Positions 18,330 to 30,002 are shown, numbered from the stretch's first letter. The stretch is DNA of 64,000 nt from Lepidostoma basale (GCA_022606425.2 JAHDVF020000441.1:372001-436000), one strand, 5' to 3'. A program made the numbers and translations. The notes: generated by a model from the sequence alone, not told the origin.

Positions 18330-19526
18330 AAAACACTTTGCAAAAAACATCATCGGAGAGTACCAGGCTGCGTTCAGAAGGAACAGATCAACAAGTGATC
18401 AATTGTTCACAGTAAGGCAGATCCTAGCAAAATGCTAGGAATTTGATGTCGATGTATATCAGTTGTTCATTGACTTCAAACAGGCTTATGACAGTATCAT
18501 AAGAGAGAAACTGTATGATATACTCTTGAACTTCAAAATCCCTACGAAGTTAGTAAGACTGGTAAAAGCAACCATGGATAATACAAAATGTAGAGACAAG
18601 ATAGAAGGAGAGCTCACAGATGAACTCATAGTATCACAGGGTCTCAAACAATGTGATGGTTTAGCCCCAACACTTTTTAACCTGAGTTTGGAATATGCCA
18701 TAAGAAAAACTTACCACCTTAATACAAATCCTAACACATAATTTCATAGCAGCCAGATCATTGGATATGCAGACGACCTCACCATTGTAGAAAGATCCCT
18801 AGCAGTCGTACAAGAAGTATTTGAGCCTTTAGAGACAGCAGCCAAGGAGGTGGGTTTAGAGATAAACGAAGAAAAGACAAAAATAATGAAACAAACCAGG
18901 ATTGCAACCCATAACTCACGGCGAACCATCAGATTCAAGGATAGATACAACTTTAAGATGGTGGAGGACTTCACTTACCTGGGCTTGTTTATAACAAAAG
19001 AAAACGAAGATCACAAGGAAATCGAAAAAAGAATCACAACAAAATAACCCTGTATAAGACAATCATCCGAACAGTGGTGACTTATGGGTGTGAGGCGTGG
19101 ACAATGACAGCGAAATCCGCAGAGCGACTGTATACTTTTGAGAGAAGGGTGCTGCGCAGAATTCTAGGACCTGTGAATGACGGTGAAGGCTGGAGATTGC
19201 GGCATAATGACGAGCTGTACCATATTTACAAAGCTCCTAGTCTCTCCACACAGGTTAGACTGAATAGACTGAGATGGGCCGGTCACGTGCAGAGGATGCC
19301 GTCATCGCGAACCCCAAAAAGATTGCTGGAGTGACACCCAGGTGGTAGAAGACCAATCGGACGACTGAGGCTGCGATGGGAGGATGAATTTGGGAGAGAT
19401 GGGGCGAAATTGTTATGAGTGTCAGATTGGAGGGTCGAAGCGGAGGACAGGAGGAGTTGGAGGCGAAGAATACTGGAGGCTAAGGCTCGATATGGGCTGC
19501 AGGGCCATCGAAGAAGAAGAAGTAGG
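18330..19526 (+). mobile_element. RTE-like LINE, fingers to C-terminus, interrupted frame
   Basis: Coding starts with IIGEYQAAFRRNRSTSDQLF, then QLFIDFKQAYDSI (first catalytic Asp region, about 18,463-18,490), QGLKQCDGLAPTLFNLSLE, and GYADDLTIVERSL with the catalytic Y-A-D-D at about 18,763-18,774. The C-terminal half has DFTYLGLFITKENEDHKEIE, VTYGCEAWTMTAKSAERLYT, RLRWAGHVQRM, and R-R-P-I-G-R-L-R-L-R-W-E-D-E. Stops (18,439, 18,739, 19,045, 19,332) and frame changes show it is dead. The 3' end is GGGCTGCAGGGCCATCGAAGAAGAAG. No target-site duplication was found. Confidence 0.83.
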
Positions 19527-20419
19527 ATAAGGTTAGTTTTGTCTTTGTCTTCGTCCGAAATATTTCCGTTGCGAGTATTTTTTTATTATATATAAATTAT
19601 TTAACCGTTTATTTTGCGATTCCAACTATCGGTTCGACTATGGATTTTTTTTTGTTATTTGATTTAATATGAGAGTATCGCGAGAGGGCTCTCATTATTG
19701 ATAACTCAGTATTTATGAAATGGGTGGCTCTATTAAACATAATTAAAGCCAGTAAATTACATATTTCTAATTAGTTAAAAATTTTACAAAAAAAACTTAA
19801 AACTAACTAAACTGAACAATGGAACAAATTACGGCAAGTTTAAGTAAAAATTACATCATCAAATTTAATAATTTAGAATTTCCCTATACCGAGATGGGAC
19901 TGGTGCTCGAAATAATTCAAATGACTTTTATTTAATTTGGTTGAATTTCGTCTTAGATGTGTTGAAATCGCGATGCTTTCTTATCAGCTTTATCTTTTTC
20001 TGCATTCTGATAAGACATGACCCATTTTCTCGCGTATTTCAGAGATGTTATTTGGATTATGGTTATAATGACTATTAAAAGATCTTGTTTCGGAAATAAA
20101 GATTCCTAGTTCAAATTATTTCCACATTTGAATATTTTTCTTCCTCTTTATAATATTCTTGAATCTAGATGATTGATCTGTTAACTTGAACGAGGGTCTT
20201 CTTGGGAAGTGAAATACCAGCTATCTTTCCATGTTTTTGTCGGTCTTTTCAGTAAGCGATGTCTCATGTATTGGGGGCATCCGCGCATGGAATACTTGCA
20301 TCACTATCCACGTGGTCTCTTCAGTACCGCCGTCTTTTCTTGTCCCATCTCACGGCGTCTTCCATCTGACAGATCTTTCTTATCTCAGAGTTCCTTTCTC
20401 TGTCCTTAAGAGTCCTCCT
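19527..20419. other. AT-rich stretch, no gene
   Basis: Nothing recognisable to about 20,200. From 20,210 to 20,420 the sequence is less AT-rich and may be the degraded upstream coding part of the jockey-like element that follows. No motif could be assigned. Confidence 0.35.
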
Positions 20420-20884
20420 TGCTATAGTTTGGAGTACTCGTATCTGAGACCTTTCGAATAAGGCTTTTGGACCTTATCCTTATCAGGGGATTCTTTGAGA
20501 ACTCCGTCATCTTGGAGGCTATCCATCTTTATGTTCCGGATGGCTATCTTCGACAGCGTCAGCACAGACTGTTTTATCTCCCAGCATGCAGAACCAACCT
20601 GCCTCTGGTGATGCCGGTGGGGAGAGCAATCAAACTGCTGAACATGATCGCTTCGGAGATCGATGTCTTTCATATTCGTGAAAGTACATTCAGAAGACAA
20701 TTACTCTTGACTTTGGAGAGTATTTTGTATTCCTAATGTCGAACCATCTCTCATGCGTTCCTGGTATTATATATTCCTTATGTTTTACCTGTTCTCAATA
20801 GATGCCTTAAACTATAAAAAATGTTTGTAATGTCTTTTGAGAAAATAAACTGATTTGATTTGATTTGATTTGATTTGATTTGAT
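20420..20884 (+). mobile_element. Jockey-like LINE 3' end with TTTGA tail
   Basis: The frame 20,467-20,736 encodes LILIRGFFENSVILEAIHLY, QRQHRLFYLPACRTNLPLVM, PVGRAIKLLNMIASEIDVFH and ESTFRRQLLLTLESILYS. The 3' UTR includes AATAAAC near 20,845 and ends in five TTTGA/TGATT units (20,853-20,883), as expected for a jockey-type microsatellite tail. Related scraps lie at 25,370, 29,575, 35,920, 45,360, 60,285 and 61,170. Confidence 0.82.
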
Positions 20885-21709
20885 CCTGGCTGTGTCAGCT
20901 CTGGTTTATATACCATATGTCATAAGGGGCCTGACAAAGGTTTTGTAAATTCGAACTAAGCTAGCTATTAGCATGGGCTTAAAAATTAACTGTCCATTAT
21001 TAAACTAACAGTTTGGTGTTATACTCGGAATTCATGTTAATTTATAAATGTTATTAGTTTAATATTTTTTTATTTCTATTATTATTATTATTCTGATGAC
21101 TTGTATTTTAAGTGCGCCGTTTCTGCTAACTTTGTTCCAAAACTCAGTGGATCACTAGCTTATACAACTATTTTTTTCTTACATGATATAAAGTCAAGTG
21201 TATTTTATTTTATTATGATTTTCTTGCCAGTGAGTTCGTCATAGTTAAGTGTTTTCACGTTTGTTTAAGATGCGAAATCTGCGCTATTTCGTTCAATGTG
21301 ATATATCGAATTTGCCATATGGTCGTTTTTCCTTTTTTTTTCAAAATTTATCAAATTTTCTTGAAGAAGTGACGAGCAGTAATGCTTCATTTGTGATTCT
21401 AATAAAGTTTTTGAGTTGACGAGTTTTCAAATTCATTCCATAATCGCAATTTTAACAATTAATGTGTTTTGAATTGTCTATTAGTACCTACAGTTAAGTT
21501 ACGATTTAAAAATGGTTAAAATACTTAAAAATAATGTTTTTTTTTACTTTAAAGTTTTTAAATTAATAAGAACTTACGTAAATTTGACATTCATACAAAG
21601 GGTCTTTTTCAAAACCACGTGTGACTCAAAGAGCTATGAAAAGAGCCTCGTTAGAAAAAAGCCTTCGAAAGACAGTCAGAAACGATACGGTAAGAGAAAA
21701 AATAAAAGT
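20885..21709. other. AT-rich stretch, no gene
   Basis: No repeat was recognised. A 67-codon frame at 21,512-21,715 is Lys/Phe-rich and without motif. Confidence 0.35.
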
Positions 21710-21990
21710 CACTGACACCATCCACCGTTTTGTGATTCTAAAATGGTAATGGATAGATCACGTAGCCAGAAGCTCGGATGATAAATGGACAAGAAAACTG
21801 CCAACTAGGAGACCATGGACCGCATAAAAAAGTGCAGGGCAACCGCAACTACGATGGAAGAATAACTTGAACCTTCACGTCGCCATAATCAAGATGCTGT
21901 CTGCTCATGACCGAATGACGTGTAAACGAATGAAAAAGGCCTTTCTCCAAGATAGACGTGAATAGGCAGAAGAAGAAAAAGAAATTTGTA
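21710..21990 (+). mobile_element. RTE-like LINE C-terminal fragment
   Basis: It reads about VTDTIHRFVILKW-stop-WIDHVARSSDDKWTRKL and then R-R-P-W-T-A, followed by a W-x-x-D-x-x-R-x-A-G-x-x-W-x-R-x-x-x-D-R-x-x-W order. The end is AGGCAGAAGAAGAAAAAG. The same family has a scrap at 5,453-5,545. Confidence 0.6.
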
Positions 21991-21994
21991 AAAT

Positions 21995-22270
21995 ACATGG
22001 ATAAATGTACATACTTATTCAGCAGATGTTGTCCATGACTGGACATTTGCCTTCCCCAAACATCTCAACATATTTCCTATCTTGTGCATTCTGCATCCAG
22101 TCACCAGCAATTTTTCTTATGTCATCAAACTATTGTTTGGGGTCTACCTTTGCTTCTTCTATCTTCACGAGGTTTCCACTCCACTACTCTACTGGTGCAT
22201 TATTGATCTACTAATCTGGCGTTGTAAATATACTCGTATTGCATGTTTTGGTATTAGTCCAGGTTGGTTG
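21995..22270 (-). mobile_element. RTE-like LINE fragment, minus strand, degraded
   Basis: The minus strand shows the W-M-Q-N-A-Q-D-R-K equivalent (CATTCTGCATCCAG complement) and phrases shared with 5,935-6,200 and 24,225-24,475. There is no open frame of note. Confidence 0.5.
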
Positions 22271-22318
22271 TAAGAAATCAGTGACGGTGTGAACTGATTG
22301 ATATAGTATAGATTAGAA

Positions 22319-22752
22319 CTTACTAACTAACTAACCATCACACTGTCTCCCCGGAGGGGTAGACAGAAAGAATGGAACGTCACACTGTTCTGTCCTGATA
22401 TACTTCTCTCGATTCCTCTCCATTCATACATCTTGTCATGCACGCACGTCGATTTCTCCGACTCCTCACGTGACCGACATTTAATATTTGATTGATTTGA
22501 TCGTGCCACGTTTTCTTCGGCCTTCCTCTGTTTCTAGCTCCGTTCACGCCGTTTACATATACCTTCTTTACCATTCTATCTTCACTCATTCTTTCCATGT
22601 GTCCTAACTATTTTAATGGCCCTTTCATTATTTTGTTCATAACACTTTCATTCGCACCACATTCACATCTTATACTTGCATTTGTCACTTAATCATATAC
22701 AGATTTGACACACATTCATCTTAGAGATCTCATTTCTACTGCATTTATCTCA
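22319..22752 (-). mobile_element. LINE-T 3' end, minus strand
   Basis: The tail complement at 22,319-22,334 is followed by a minus-strand frame encoding ERMSEDRMVKKVYVNGVNGA and RGRPKKTWHDQINQILNVGH, reaching the N-A-V-E-M-R-S-L equivalent at about 22,745. One stop and one shift before the tail. Confidence 0.8.
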
Positions 22753-23104
22753 TTAGTATTATCCATAATGAATAACTTAAAAAATAATTGTATTCGGAGT
22801 TAACCTTTTCAATTAACATATTTTCCGAAAAATGTACCTACGTCCTGTGTAGGAAAGTATACAATTCTATCACAAGTGGCGGGGCTATACAAGCTATCAG
22901 ATTACACGGAGTTCTTATCAAATTTAAGTACAGAGTACAAACATTATTTTTTCACGGTAGGTCGATAACCCCCGGTTGCTATTTATAGTTATGTGTGTGT
23001 GCACATAAGTCACGTTTTCATAGCGTAGGAACAATAAGATCATAAATATTATTTACGCATTCGAGAAAAAAAACTGTTTTAATTTTTCTACTTACGTTTA
23101 TAAA

Positions 23105-23397
23105 TATGGCTGGAGAGTACGGCATAGTGACGAGCCGTACCTTATTTACAAAGCTCCCAGTCTCTCCATACAGGTCAGACTGAATAAGATTGCTGAAGTG
23201 GCACCCAGGTGCTAGAAGACCAATTGGACGACCAAGGCTACGATGGGAGGATGAAGTTGGGAGAGATGGGGCAAGATTGTTACGAGTGTCAGATTGGAGG
23301 GTCGAAGCGGAGGACAGGAGGAGTTGGAGGCGAAGAATACTGGAGGCTAAGGCTCGATATGGGCTGTAGGGCCATCGAATAAGAAGAAGAAGAAGAC
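23105..23397 (+). mobile_element. Copy of the 19-kb RTE-like LINE 3' end
   Basis: It is closely similar to 19,185-19,526, with an internal deletion that joins TCAGACTGAATA to AGATTGCTGAAG. The end GGGCTGTAGGGCCATCGAAT precedes AAGAAGAAGAAGA. Confidence 0.78.
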
Positions 23398-23454
23398 GTT
23401 TATAAATATTTTTTAATAACTGTTTTAAAAAACCTGTTATAAAACATCACAATT

Positions 23455-23632
23455 GATTATATTTTTTTCGAAATTGTCGCGACAGCTATTTCGCTAACCG
23501 ATGTTAGCATCGTCAGGTGTTACAATCCACTAAAGGCTTTAGTTGATTGTAACAACTGACGATGCTAACATCGGTTAGCGAAACAGGTGTCGCGACAATT
23601 TCGAAAAAAATATAATCAATTGTGATATTTTA
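23455..23632. repeat. Inverted pair of hammerhead-like hairpins
   Basis: Two arms (23,455-23,530 and 23,545-23,632) are near-perfect inverted copies ending in AATTGTGATNTTTTATAACAG-type sequence. Each arm holds CTGACGA, a GCTAAC stem, GAAA and GTC in the hammerhead order. The pair could also fold into one long hairpin. Confidence 0.75.
23556..23591 (+). ncRNA. Hammerhead-ribozyme-like motif, plus arm
   Basis: The order is CTGACGA (23,556-23,562), one extra T, a six-base-pair helix II GCTAAC/GTTAGC closed by a loop, GAAA (23,580-23,583), a short helix III C-AGGT-G, and U-C with cleavage predicted after C 23,591. Helix I would use ATTGT (before) and ACAAT (after) with an internal loop. The inverted arm has the same order at 23,516-23,481. 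Confidence 0.55.
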
Positions 23633-23639
23633 TAACAGT

Positions 23640-23900
23640 GTTTTTATTTGAACAGTTAATAACATGGGCTGGCCACGTCCGTCGGAGAACCGACGGCCGA
23701 TGGGGGAGACGGGTTCTGAAGTGGAGACCGTGTACAGGATTCCGTAGAGTTGCACGTCCCACTGCCCGCTGGACCGACGATCTGAAGAAGATTGCTGGAC
23801 ATGGATGGATGAAAGCGGCAATGGATAGGGGGCCCGGGCGGTGGCGTGCTTTGGGAGAGGCCTACATTCAGCAGTGGATGACGGATGGCTGATGATGAAT
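23640..23900 (+). mobile_element. RTE-like LINE C-terminus
   Basis: A short open frame reads WAGHVRRRTDGRWGRRVLKW, RPTARWTDDLKKIAGHGWMK and RWRALGEAYIQQW, the standard ending of an RTE-like RT ORF (the final product ends Y-V-Q-Q-W in relatives). It abuts the hammerhead-like pair. Confidence 0.8.
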
Positions 23901-23994
23901 GTTGAAATATCAAAGTGTTTCCGCCAAAACAATGGATTTTCTAAATATTTTTTACTTGTGTAGTTATTCACTGATGTGCATTCTGTAACTTGTC

Positions 23995-24115
23995 TTTCTC
24001 TAAGGTCGTTTTAGAGATCGTTGCAGTCTCCATTTTTAGGATATAATGTAGCTACCATGAAGATGCAGGCTGCAATGATCTCCGAAACATCGGTTGAGAA
24101 AGACAAATTTTACTG
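23995..24115. repeat. Degenerate inverted hammerhead-like pair
   Basis: GGTCGTTTTAGAGATCGTTG (minus arm) and CAATGATCTCCGAAACATCGG (plus arm, split by small changes) form an inverted repeat. The GAAACAT box is followed by CGG rather than GTC, so the core is decayed. Confidence 0.45.
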
Positions 24116-24224
24116 ATATACCTATCCAAGATCCCAAAATTCCTAGCAACCGTAAAAATCTACACAAATGTGTGCATTCTAATTCAGTGATATCCAAAGC
24201 CAATGCAGTATTTATGCAACGTTT

Positions 24225-24475
24225 TCTTCTTCTTATTATTTTTGACCTTTTCCGTTCCACTTTCAGATTCCTCCATTTTTCTCCACTCGTCCCTGTTTTG
24301 TCTTTTCCCCATCCAGGTCTTCCCAGCTAGTAGGGCAACGTCATCAGTTCATTTTTAAAGTAGTCTCCTGACATCCCTATTCTTCGGACAAGGTCTTCAT
24401 TGGAGTATTCAGGGTGACCATCTGGTATTGCAATGTATGTCATTATGTCCAGCCCATTGTCAATTCAATTTAGTT
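24225..24475 (-). mobile_element. RTE-like LINE fragment, minus strand
   Basis: The minus strand is similar in order to 5,935-6,250, including the W-M-G-K-R-Q-N-R-D-E-W equivalent (23-base region near 24,295) and the terminal AGAAGAAGA complement at 24,225. There are stops in all frames. Confidence 0.6.
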
Positions 24476-25369
24476 ATCATAGTTATATAAAAGTGAGCTA
24501 AAAAATGGACCGGCCTTAGAAATGTCATACAAAATCTATCTCCCTAGTCAATGACGAATAAGACAAGAAAATAATTAAAGAAAAGTCTCTAGTATAAACC
24601 AATCCGCATTAATTAATAAAAAACATTGATTCGGAATGCAATTAATGTTGTTTAATTAAAACGATTGCAATTATGTATAATTCAGCACATGTTTAACACT
24701 GTTTGCACCAAGATAAAAAGGCGTTGCAGATAAGTGCTTGTTTGCTGATTAATTCCTATTATTAAGGTTATCCTACTGAACTCGAGATAACAAAAAAAAA
24801 ATACATTTTTTTGCCGATAAACCTATTATTTTTATTCGCATTACGTGAAGAAAATGCATGTTTATCTTAATGCGACACACTTATTTATATTTATTGATTA
24901 TTTCAGTTTTCATTTTCTACTATTTTATTACATCATGATTTCATTTCATTTATTTAATTATAAATCACAAACATTACAGATATTCTATTCCAGATCGTTT
25001 GCAACTATGTAACAAGAATTTATCACAGAAACATAAAAACATATATATTATATATTAAGATCTAGAAAGAACCATTACATTAATATTGCATCCCTAATCC
25101 AACCACCACTATCACAAAATATGTCATCAAGCCTGTGGTCACTCAAAACAAAATAAATAACTCTCAAAATAACAAAGAATCTAAGGCTTTAAGAATTATA
25201 TATTTAGAATAATCATGAGACTAAGCCTTGAACCTGGAGGCATGGAAATAACCAAGAGATCCACACAATTCCCCAACAGCCAAAGGGTGCAGAATCGAAG
25301 AGCTTGAAATAACATAATCAATGCGGCAAAAAATCTACAAAAAGTATACAGTCAAATATATAAGCATCT
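24476..25369. other. AT-rich stretch, no gene
   Basis: No coding region or named repeat was seen. At 25,215-25,310 the sequence is somewhat less AT-rich (CTTGAACCTGGAGGCATGG) but has no motif. Confidence 0.35.
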
Positions 25370-25650
25370 TCTTATGTATCTTCGATAGCGGCAGCATATA
25401 CTGTTTTAGCTCCCAATTTACAGAACCAACCTGTCCCTAATGATGCCTGTGGAGAGAGAAATAAAATCGGTGAACATGGTCGTTTTGGAGAACGGCGTCT
25501 TTCATATTAGTGAAAGTATTATACGTTCAGAAGGCAAATACTCTTGACTTTAGTGAGTATCTTGTGTTCCTAAAGTCGTAACATCTCTTATGTGTTCCTG
25601 GTATTAAACCTGTTCACAAATATATGCCTTAAACTGTCACCATGTTTGTA
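25370..25650 (+). mobile_element. Jockey-like LINE 3' scrap
   Basis: It is similar to 20,555-20,850: R-T-N-L-S-L-M-M-P-V-E-R-E-I equivalent, then ACTCTTGACTTTAGTGAG and CGTAACATCTCTTATGTG. The frame is broken and the TTTGA tail is lost. Confidence 0.65.
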
Positions 25651-25727
25651 AGTAAGCATAACAGTAAGATAAAATAATTTATTATATAATAAAATAATGT
25701 AGTTTGAAATATATAAAAATATATTAT

Positions 25728-26112
25728 TTACACTGGACAGTTATCAGCCGATACCGACACGTCACGGTAAAAATAGCCTTGAATCTCACCGGCTCGTTAT
25801 CTCAAATGCTATATTAAAATCGCCATCGGAGATTGCCGAAGAAAGCACCTACCTACATAAAATTGACACTTAATAAAAATGATTACTATTTTTCAGTATG
25901 TGTTTCCTACAGTTTTCTTTTTTACAGATTATATACCATTTTTTAATATTTAAATTCCAAGGCGATTATCTCGGAACTAAAATATAATATGAACGGAATC
26001 CGCATTAATTAAAAGTAACAAGACACCATCAAAACAAACAAAACGATTATTTGCTCAACGCAAACGCGTGACGTGTCGGTATCGGCTGATGGTGGTCCGG
26101 TGTAAATGGACC
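25728..26112. mobile_element. MITE-like element with about 40-bp terminal inverted repeats
   Basis: The left end TACACTGGACAGTTATCAGC continues CGATACCGACACGTCACG. The right end is its reverse complement with few changes (CGTGACGTGTCGGTATCGG ... CCGGTGTA). The inside is AT-rich and non-coding. The flanking TA/TTA is compatible with a TA or TWA target duplication (Tc1/mariner or PIF/Harbinger type), which cannot be settled here. Confidence 0.7.
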
Positions 26113-26489
26113 TTAACAGTGCGGATGAAGGTGACTGAAAATAATGTTCAACGATTAGCTACGAGGCGCCAATTTTAATAGCTTTTGGCGATGAGTCATA
26201 TGAATTTGGAGCTTTTTGCCTGCATGTTTAATTTAGAGCTGACTTAAGGGAGATTTAAGATTTTTTATAAAAAAATAAATATTATATCGCGCTGTATAAA
26301 GACGAGAAACAGTAAAATATTGATAATTATATTATAAATTTGGCTAAAACTCAAAAACTGTGTTTATTTGAAAAATCAAATGTGGATTTGTGAAAGAAGC
26401 GTAAATTCTGTATTTTCCCGGGTTTTATTGTATTTTATATATTACGTAGATAATGAGTATAAAAATCCATATTGAATAATTATTAATAA
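26113..26489. other. AT-rich stretch, no feature
   Basis: Nothing coding or repeated was recognised. Confidence 0.35.
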
Positions 26490-26670
26490 TGAAAACGTCC
26501 GTTTTCTAGAAGTTTTATTATAATTTATGAAAATGACATGTTTTGCCTGTCTGAGGCTCATATTTCATTTGTTTTGTTTTGATAATGCTATAGACAAGAC
26601 AAGTGAAACGTGTCATTCACATAAATTATTATAAAACTTCTTGTAAACATACGTTTTCATTCATATTAAT
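26490..26670. repeat. Hairpin family B, inverted pair
   Basis: The arms begin GTTTTCTAGAAGTTTTATTA and end in the reverse complement (TATAAAACTTCTTGTAAACA). Between them lies GACATGTTTTGCC on one side and AAGTGAAACGTGTCATTC on the other. The GAAA-palindrome-GTC order suggests a decayed hammerhead-like core on the right arm. Confidence 0.6.
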
Positions 26671-26796
26671 TAGTGACCAATTTTCCATAGCGCCGTTTTC
26701 GTGAACAACTAACATCAAAGGGCACAATGCTGTAAAACTCCCTATTCAATTATTGATATTAATGAAAAGCTATCATTTCGAAAGGTTTTATTTTAA

Positions 26797-27000
26797 TGTT
26801 ATTAAAATAAACAACTTTTGTTTATTTTAATAACATCATTGTGGAATTCTATACACTTAATCATACATCGATTAAGGTTTTATTTTATTTTATGGGAGTG
26901 ATATGTTTCGCTTTATTGCATTTTATGATGCTACAAACAGGGCATTTTTTAAAATAAAATATAATTTTACTTCTAGAAAACACGCGTTTTATTTAGTATT
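26797..27000. repeat. Palindrome and another hairpin family B pair
   Basis: A palindrome, AATGTTATTAAAATAAAC and its complement, lies at 26,797-26,845. It is followed by GGAATTC and arms of family B (TTTTATGGGAGTGATATG and ATAATTTTACTTCTAGAAAA). Confidence 0.5.
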
Positions 27001-27662
27001 ATAAATATTACGTAAATTGATGCGACTGTTTTTATTAAAATATCATAAATACAGGAATTGTATTTTTATTCTGGTATAAAACTGTAACATTAAATATATT
27101 TTATTTTGCTTTTCTTATCCGCAAAATGCTTCTTTAAAATCTGCTGACTCTTATACCAACAAATGGATATAAATTTAATGGAATAACAGAGCTCAGTGCA
27201 GTCGAAATATCCAGTAACATATTTCCAAATAAAATCAAGAGCTTATGACTTACTGTGGTATTATATCGACATGCTGATAAAATTTAGGCGCCTTGTCGCG
27301 CCACAAAATATTACGAAGCATACGACCACAGAAGTAATTCTTGAGAAGTTCAAATGTCACCACAGGTGACATTATTCGAGAGACTTAAAAAATATTATAA
27401 AAAAAAACATTGACGAATCAAAACATGATTCATGGTTATTTTTAATATAATCTCCCAATCACACAAAAGTCCGGATCGTCCATGTCAACATGTGCAACAT
27501 CATGTGTTTAATTAAAAAAAACGGTGGATACGAGGAACATAAATTAAATAGACAATATGTGCACCATCTTAAAATAACATTTTGTGTTAAATTATTTTTA
27601 TTTGATTATTTTATTTTATATCATTGTATTTTATATTATTTGTTTTAGATTTATTATGTGGG
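27001..27662. other. AT-rich stretch, no gene
   Basis: No recognised element. A GC-richer phrase near 27,285-27,310 (GGCGCCTTGTCGCGCC) contains a short palindrome. Confidence 0.35.
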
Positions 27663-27866
27663 TATTGGACGATCGAAGTGTGTGCGGGAGATGCCTATTG
27701 GTGGCGATGAGGTTCGCAACCCATCACACCGCGTCTCCCGCGGGGCGAAATGAGAAGGATGGAGTACCGCATCAGTAAAAGTGTAGCAGTCCATTCTTTC
27801 TGCCTACCCTTTCGAGGAGACGGCGTGATGGTTAGTTAGTTAGTTATTTAGTTAGTTAGTTATCTC
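27663..27866 (+). mobile_element. CCCGCGGG unit with LINE-T end and GTTA tail
   Basis: It starts near GATCGAAGTGTGTGCGGG and keeps GGTGGCGATGAGGTTCGCA, CCGCGTCTCCCGCGGGG, GGATGGAGTACCGC, then CATTCTTTCTGCCTACCC and GGAGACGGCGTGATGG with GTTA units to 27,866. It is the best copy of the non-coding subtype. Confidence 0.72.
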
Positions 27867-28237
27867 CCAATGAAATAAAATTAATACCTTATGAATTAAT
27901 TACCCTTTTTTTCAAATTTGAATTTCCAAAAGTGAAAAAAAACTGTTTTAATTCAGGGTAATGGAATTCGTGACTTGAAACGTTTTGGGTTTAACAGAAA
28001 CTTATAATCATAATGCAAAACAGATAATAATAATAAAATTATAATATATAATCAATCACAACACCTTTTTCCACTTTTCAGATTATTTTTCTCTGCGTGT
28101 TACGAAGGTTTTAAAAAATCAATATTTTTAGTTCATATCTTTCTGCCTATGATAAATACACAAAACCTTCATAATGTCGAGAAAAAACAACTCAAATGTG
28201 AAAAAAAACGATGTTTTCATAATATGTAATTTTACAT

Positions 28238-28380
28238 GAGGTTCGCAACCCATCACACCGCGTCTCCCGCGGGGCGAAAAGAGAAGGATGGAGTGCCGCA
28301 TCAGTAAAAGTGTGACAGTCCATTCTTTCTGCCTACCCTTTCGGGGAGACGGAGTGATGGTTAGTTAGTTAGTTAGTTAC
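28238..28380 (+). mobile_element. CCCGCGGG unit with LINE-T end and GTTA tail
   Basis: It is nearly identical to the copy 575 bases upstream from GAGGTTCGCAACCCATCAC on, with the tail GGTTAGTTAGTTAGTTAG. It starts 5' at a different point, consistent with a separate truncation event. Confidence 0.75.
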
Positions 28381-28474
28381 ATCATTGTTCGCAATACATA
28401 CGTATACATTTTTAGTACCTTATTAAACACGTTGAAAGCAGTAATTATCGTTAATGTTAAATAAATTTAATTGA

Positions 28475-28578
28475 TTCGATGAAGACAGTGTGACGATCAC
28501 ACTGCCCTCGCCGGAAATCGAACCCGGAACCTTCGGGGTGGCAGTCAATGCACTTACCACTCGGCCACGAAGGTCATC
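28475..28578 (-). repeat. tRNA-derived SINE head, minus strand
   Basis: The minus strand reads CGTGGCCGAGTGGTAAGTGC (box A) and GGTTCCGGGTTCGATTTCCG (box B), then AGTGTGATCGTCACACTG. The body and tail are absent. Confidence 0.7.
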
Positions 28579-28611
28579 GTATATATACATCTTCCAACAT
28601 TGTAACATATA

Positions 28612-28770
28612 TACATCTTTCAAAAAAAATTCAGACGCGGTGGTCGTAAGAGGGGCATGTTGGGAAATGTTGTGAACATAAAGCGATCGCTTAACCCAAC
28701 CAATGACAGATCTTAAGTCCTGTAAACGCCTCGACCACCATATTCTAAAATGATTAACCCACAATGGGTG
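28612..28770 (+). repeat. Arm fragment of the foldback element
   Basis: TCAGACGCGGTGGTCGTAAG, AAAGCGATCGCTTAACCCAA and CCAATGACAG match the terminal repeats of 32,425-33,260. This is a solo arm. Confidence 0.6.
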
Positions 28771-29574
28771 AAGTCCAGTATTTGTCTAAAAGTATTGGTA
28801 ACTTTCAAGAAAACAATATTAGAATCTTATTTGATAAGCGATAAAGTTAACTTTTTTATTAATTTGTATTTATTAAAATTAGAAAAACGATCCACTTTAT
28901 ATGTATTGTTATACTAAATGTTGAATGTAAAAAATGAAATTCAATGTTAGTTTAATTATCCTTAGATTTAATTTTTCATACCGTGTTGAATGTTACTATA
29001 TTGAATATCCTTTCTGCTAAGAAATGCATAAAAATAATAAATTTCCAAATGTATGCGTACATATTTATTCATATATCATGTGTTTTTATAAATGTACCTT
29101 CACATATCCATCCAATAGAGTAGGAAAATCCATCAACTTTACTGATATAAATGTGTTATCCGAAAGTTTGCTCGCATCCTCGTGTGGGGTAATTTATCAG
29201 GCACTATTTTGAATATCAGTGTCCCTATTTGGTGCTTGTGATTTATAAGGCAAAGAATAACTTAAGCAAATCAGGCATGTAAATAAGAACAAGGGGTTGG
29301 AGCGATGGAGTTGAGAGAAAGGGGGGGTTTTACTCTCTACTATAATTTCCAACGAAAAATTGTGCCGTAAATCACCGGCCGATATACAAGATAAATTTAT
29401 TCATACACAAATAAGAAGAGCTATGTCATTGATTAAGAGCGCATTCGTGAAATAACTTGAATGAAATGTGACAATTCTAAAAAAACGACACGTGCATATC
29501 ATAAATTTAATATTCTTCAAATTGTTTTTCAAATCAGTTTAATATCTCAACAGACATAACAAACAACTTGAATG
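28771..29574. other. AT-rich stretch, no gene
   Basis: No recognised repeat or coding region. Confidence 0.35.
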
Positions 29575-29880
29575 TTTAAGGCATATATTGAATACAGGTA
29601 AAGTAAAATATTATATACAATATAATTCTAGGAACGCATGAGAGATCGTTCGACACTAGGACGACAAGATAAAATAAAGATTTAAACTTGAGAGTAATTG
29701 TCTTCTGAACGTACTTTCACTAATGTGAAAGACGTCGATCTACGAGGAGACCGCGTTCAGCAGATTAATTGCTCTTCCTACTGGTGTCACCATGGGCAGG
29801 TTGGTTCTGGCGGCCGGTAGGTAAAACAATGTATGCTGTCGTTTGTACACGGCAGGTCGTTTGAACGGAATTACAATATG
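29575..29880 (-). mobile_element. Jockey-like LINE 3' end, minus strand
   Basis: On the minus strand: CTGCCGGCCGCCAGAACCAA (R-T-N-L equivalent), TGAACGCGGTCTCCTCGTAG, TTCAGAAGACAATTACTCTC and GAACGATCTCTCATGCG. It is the same family as 20,420-20,884. There is no open frame. Confidence 0.68.
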
Positions 29881-29934
29881 TCATTTGTTTTTTTTAATCT
29901 ATTATATTGAATATCATGATAAGTAGCTTATATA

Positions 29935-30002
29935 TCGCCATTTTATTGTCAAGTGAATTTTACACCAGACCAAATGCAGTGTGTTAATCACACTGCCATC
30001 AA
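29935..30002 (-). repeat. SINE body fragment, minus strand
   Basis: The minus strand reads GATGGCAGTGTGATTAACAC, GGTCTGGTGTAAAATTCAC and TTGACAATAAAATGGCG, the middle of the SINE seen at 38,006. Confidence 0.6.
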
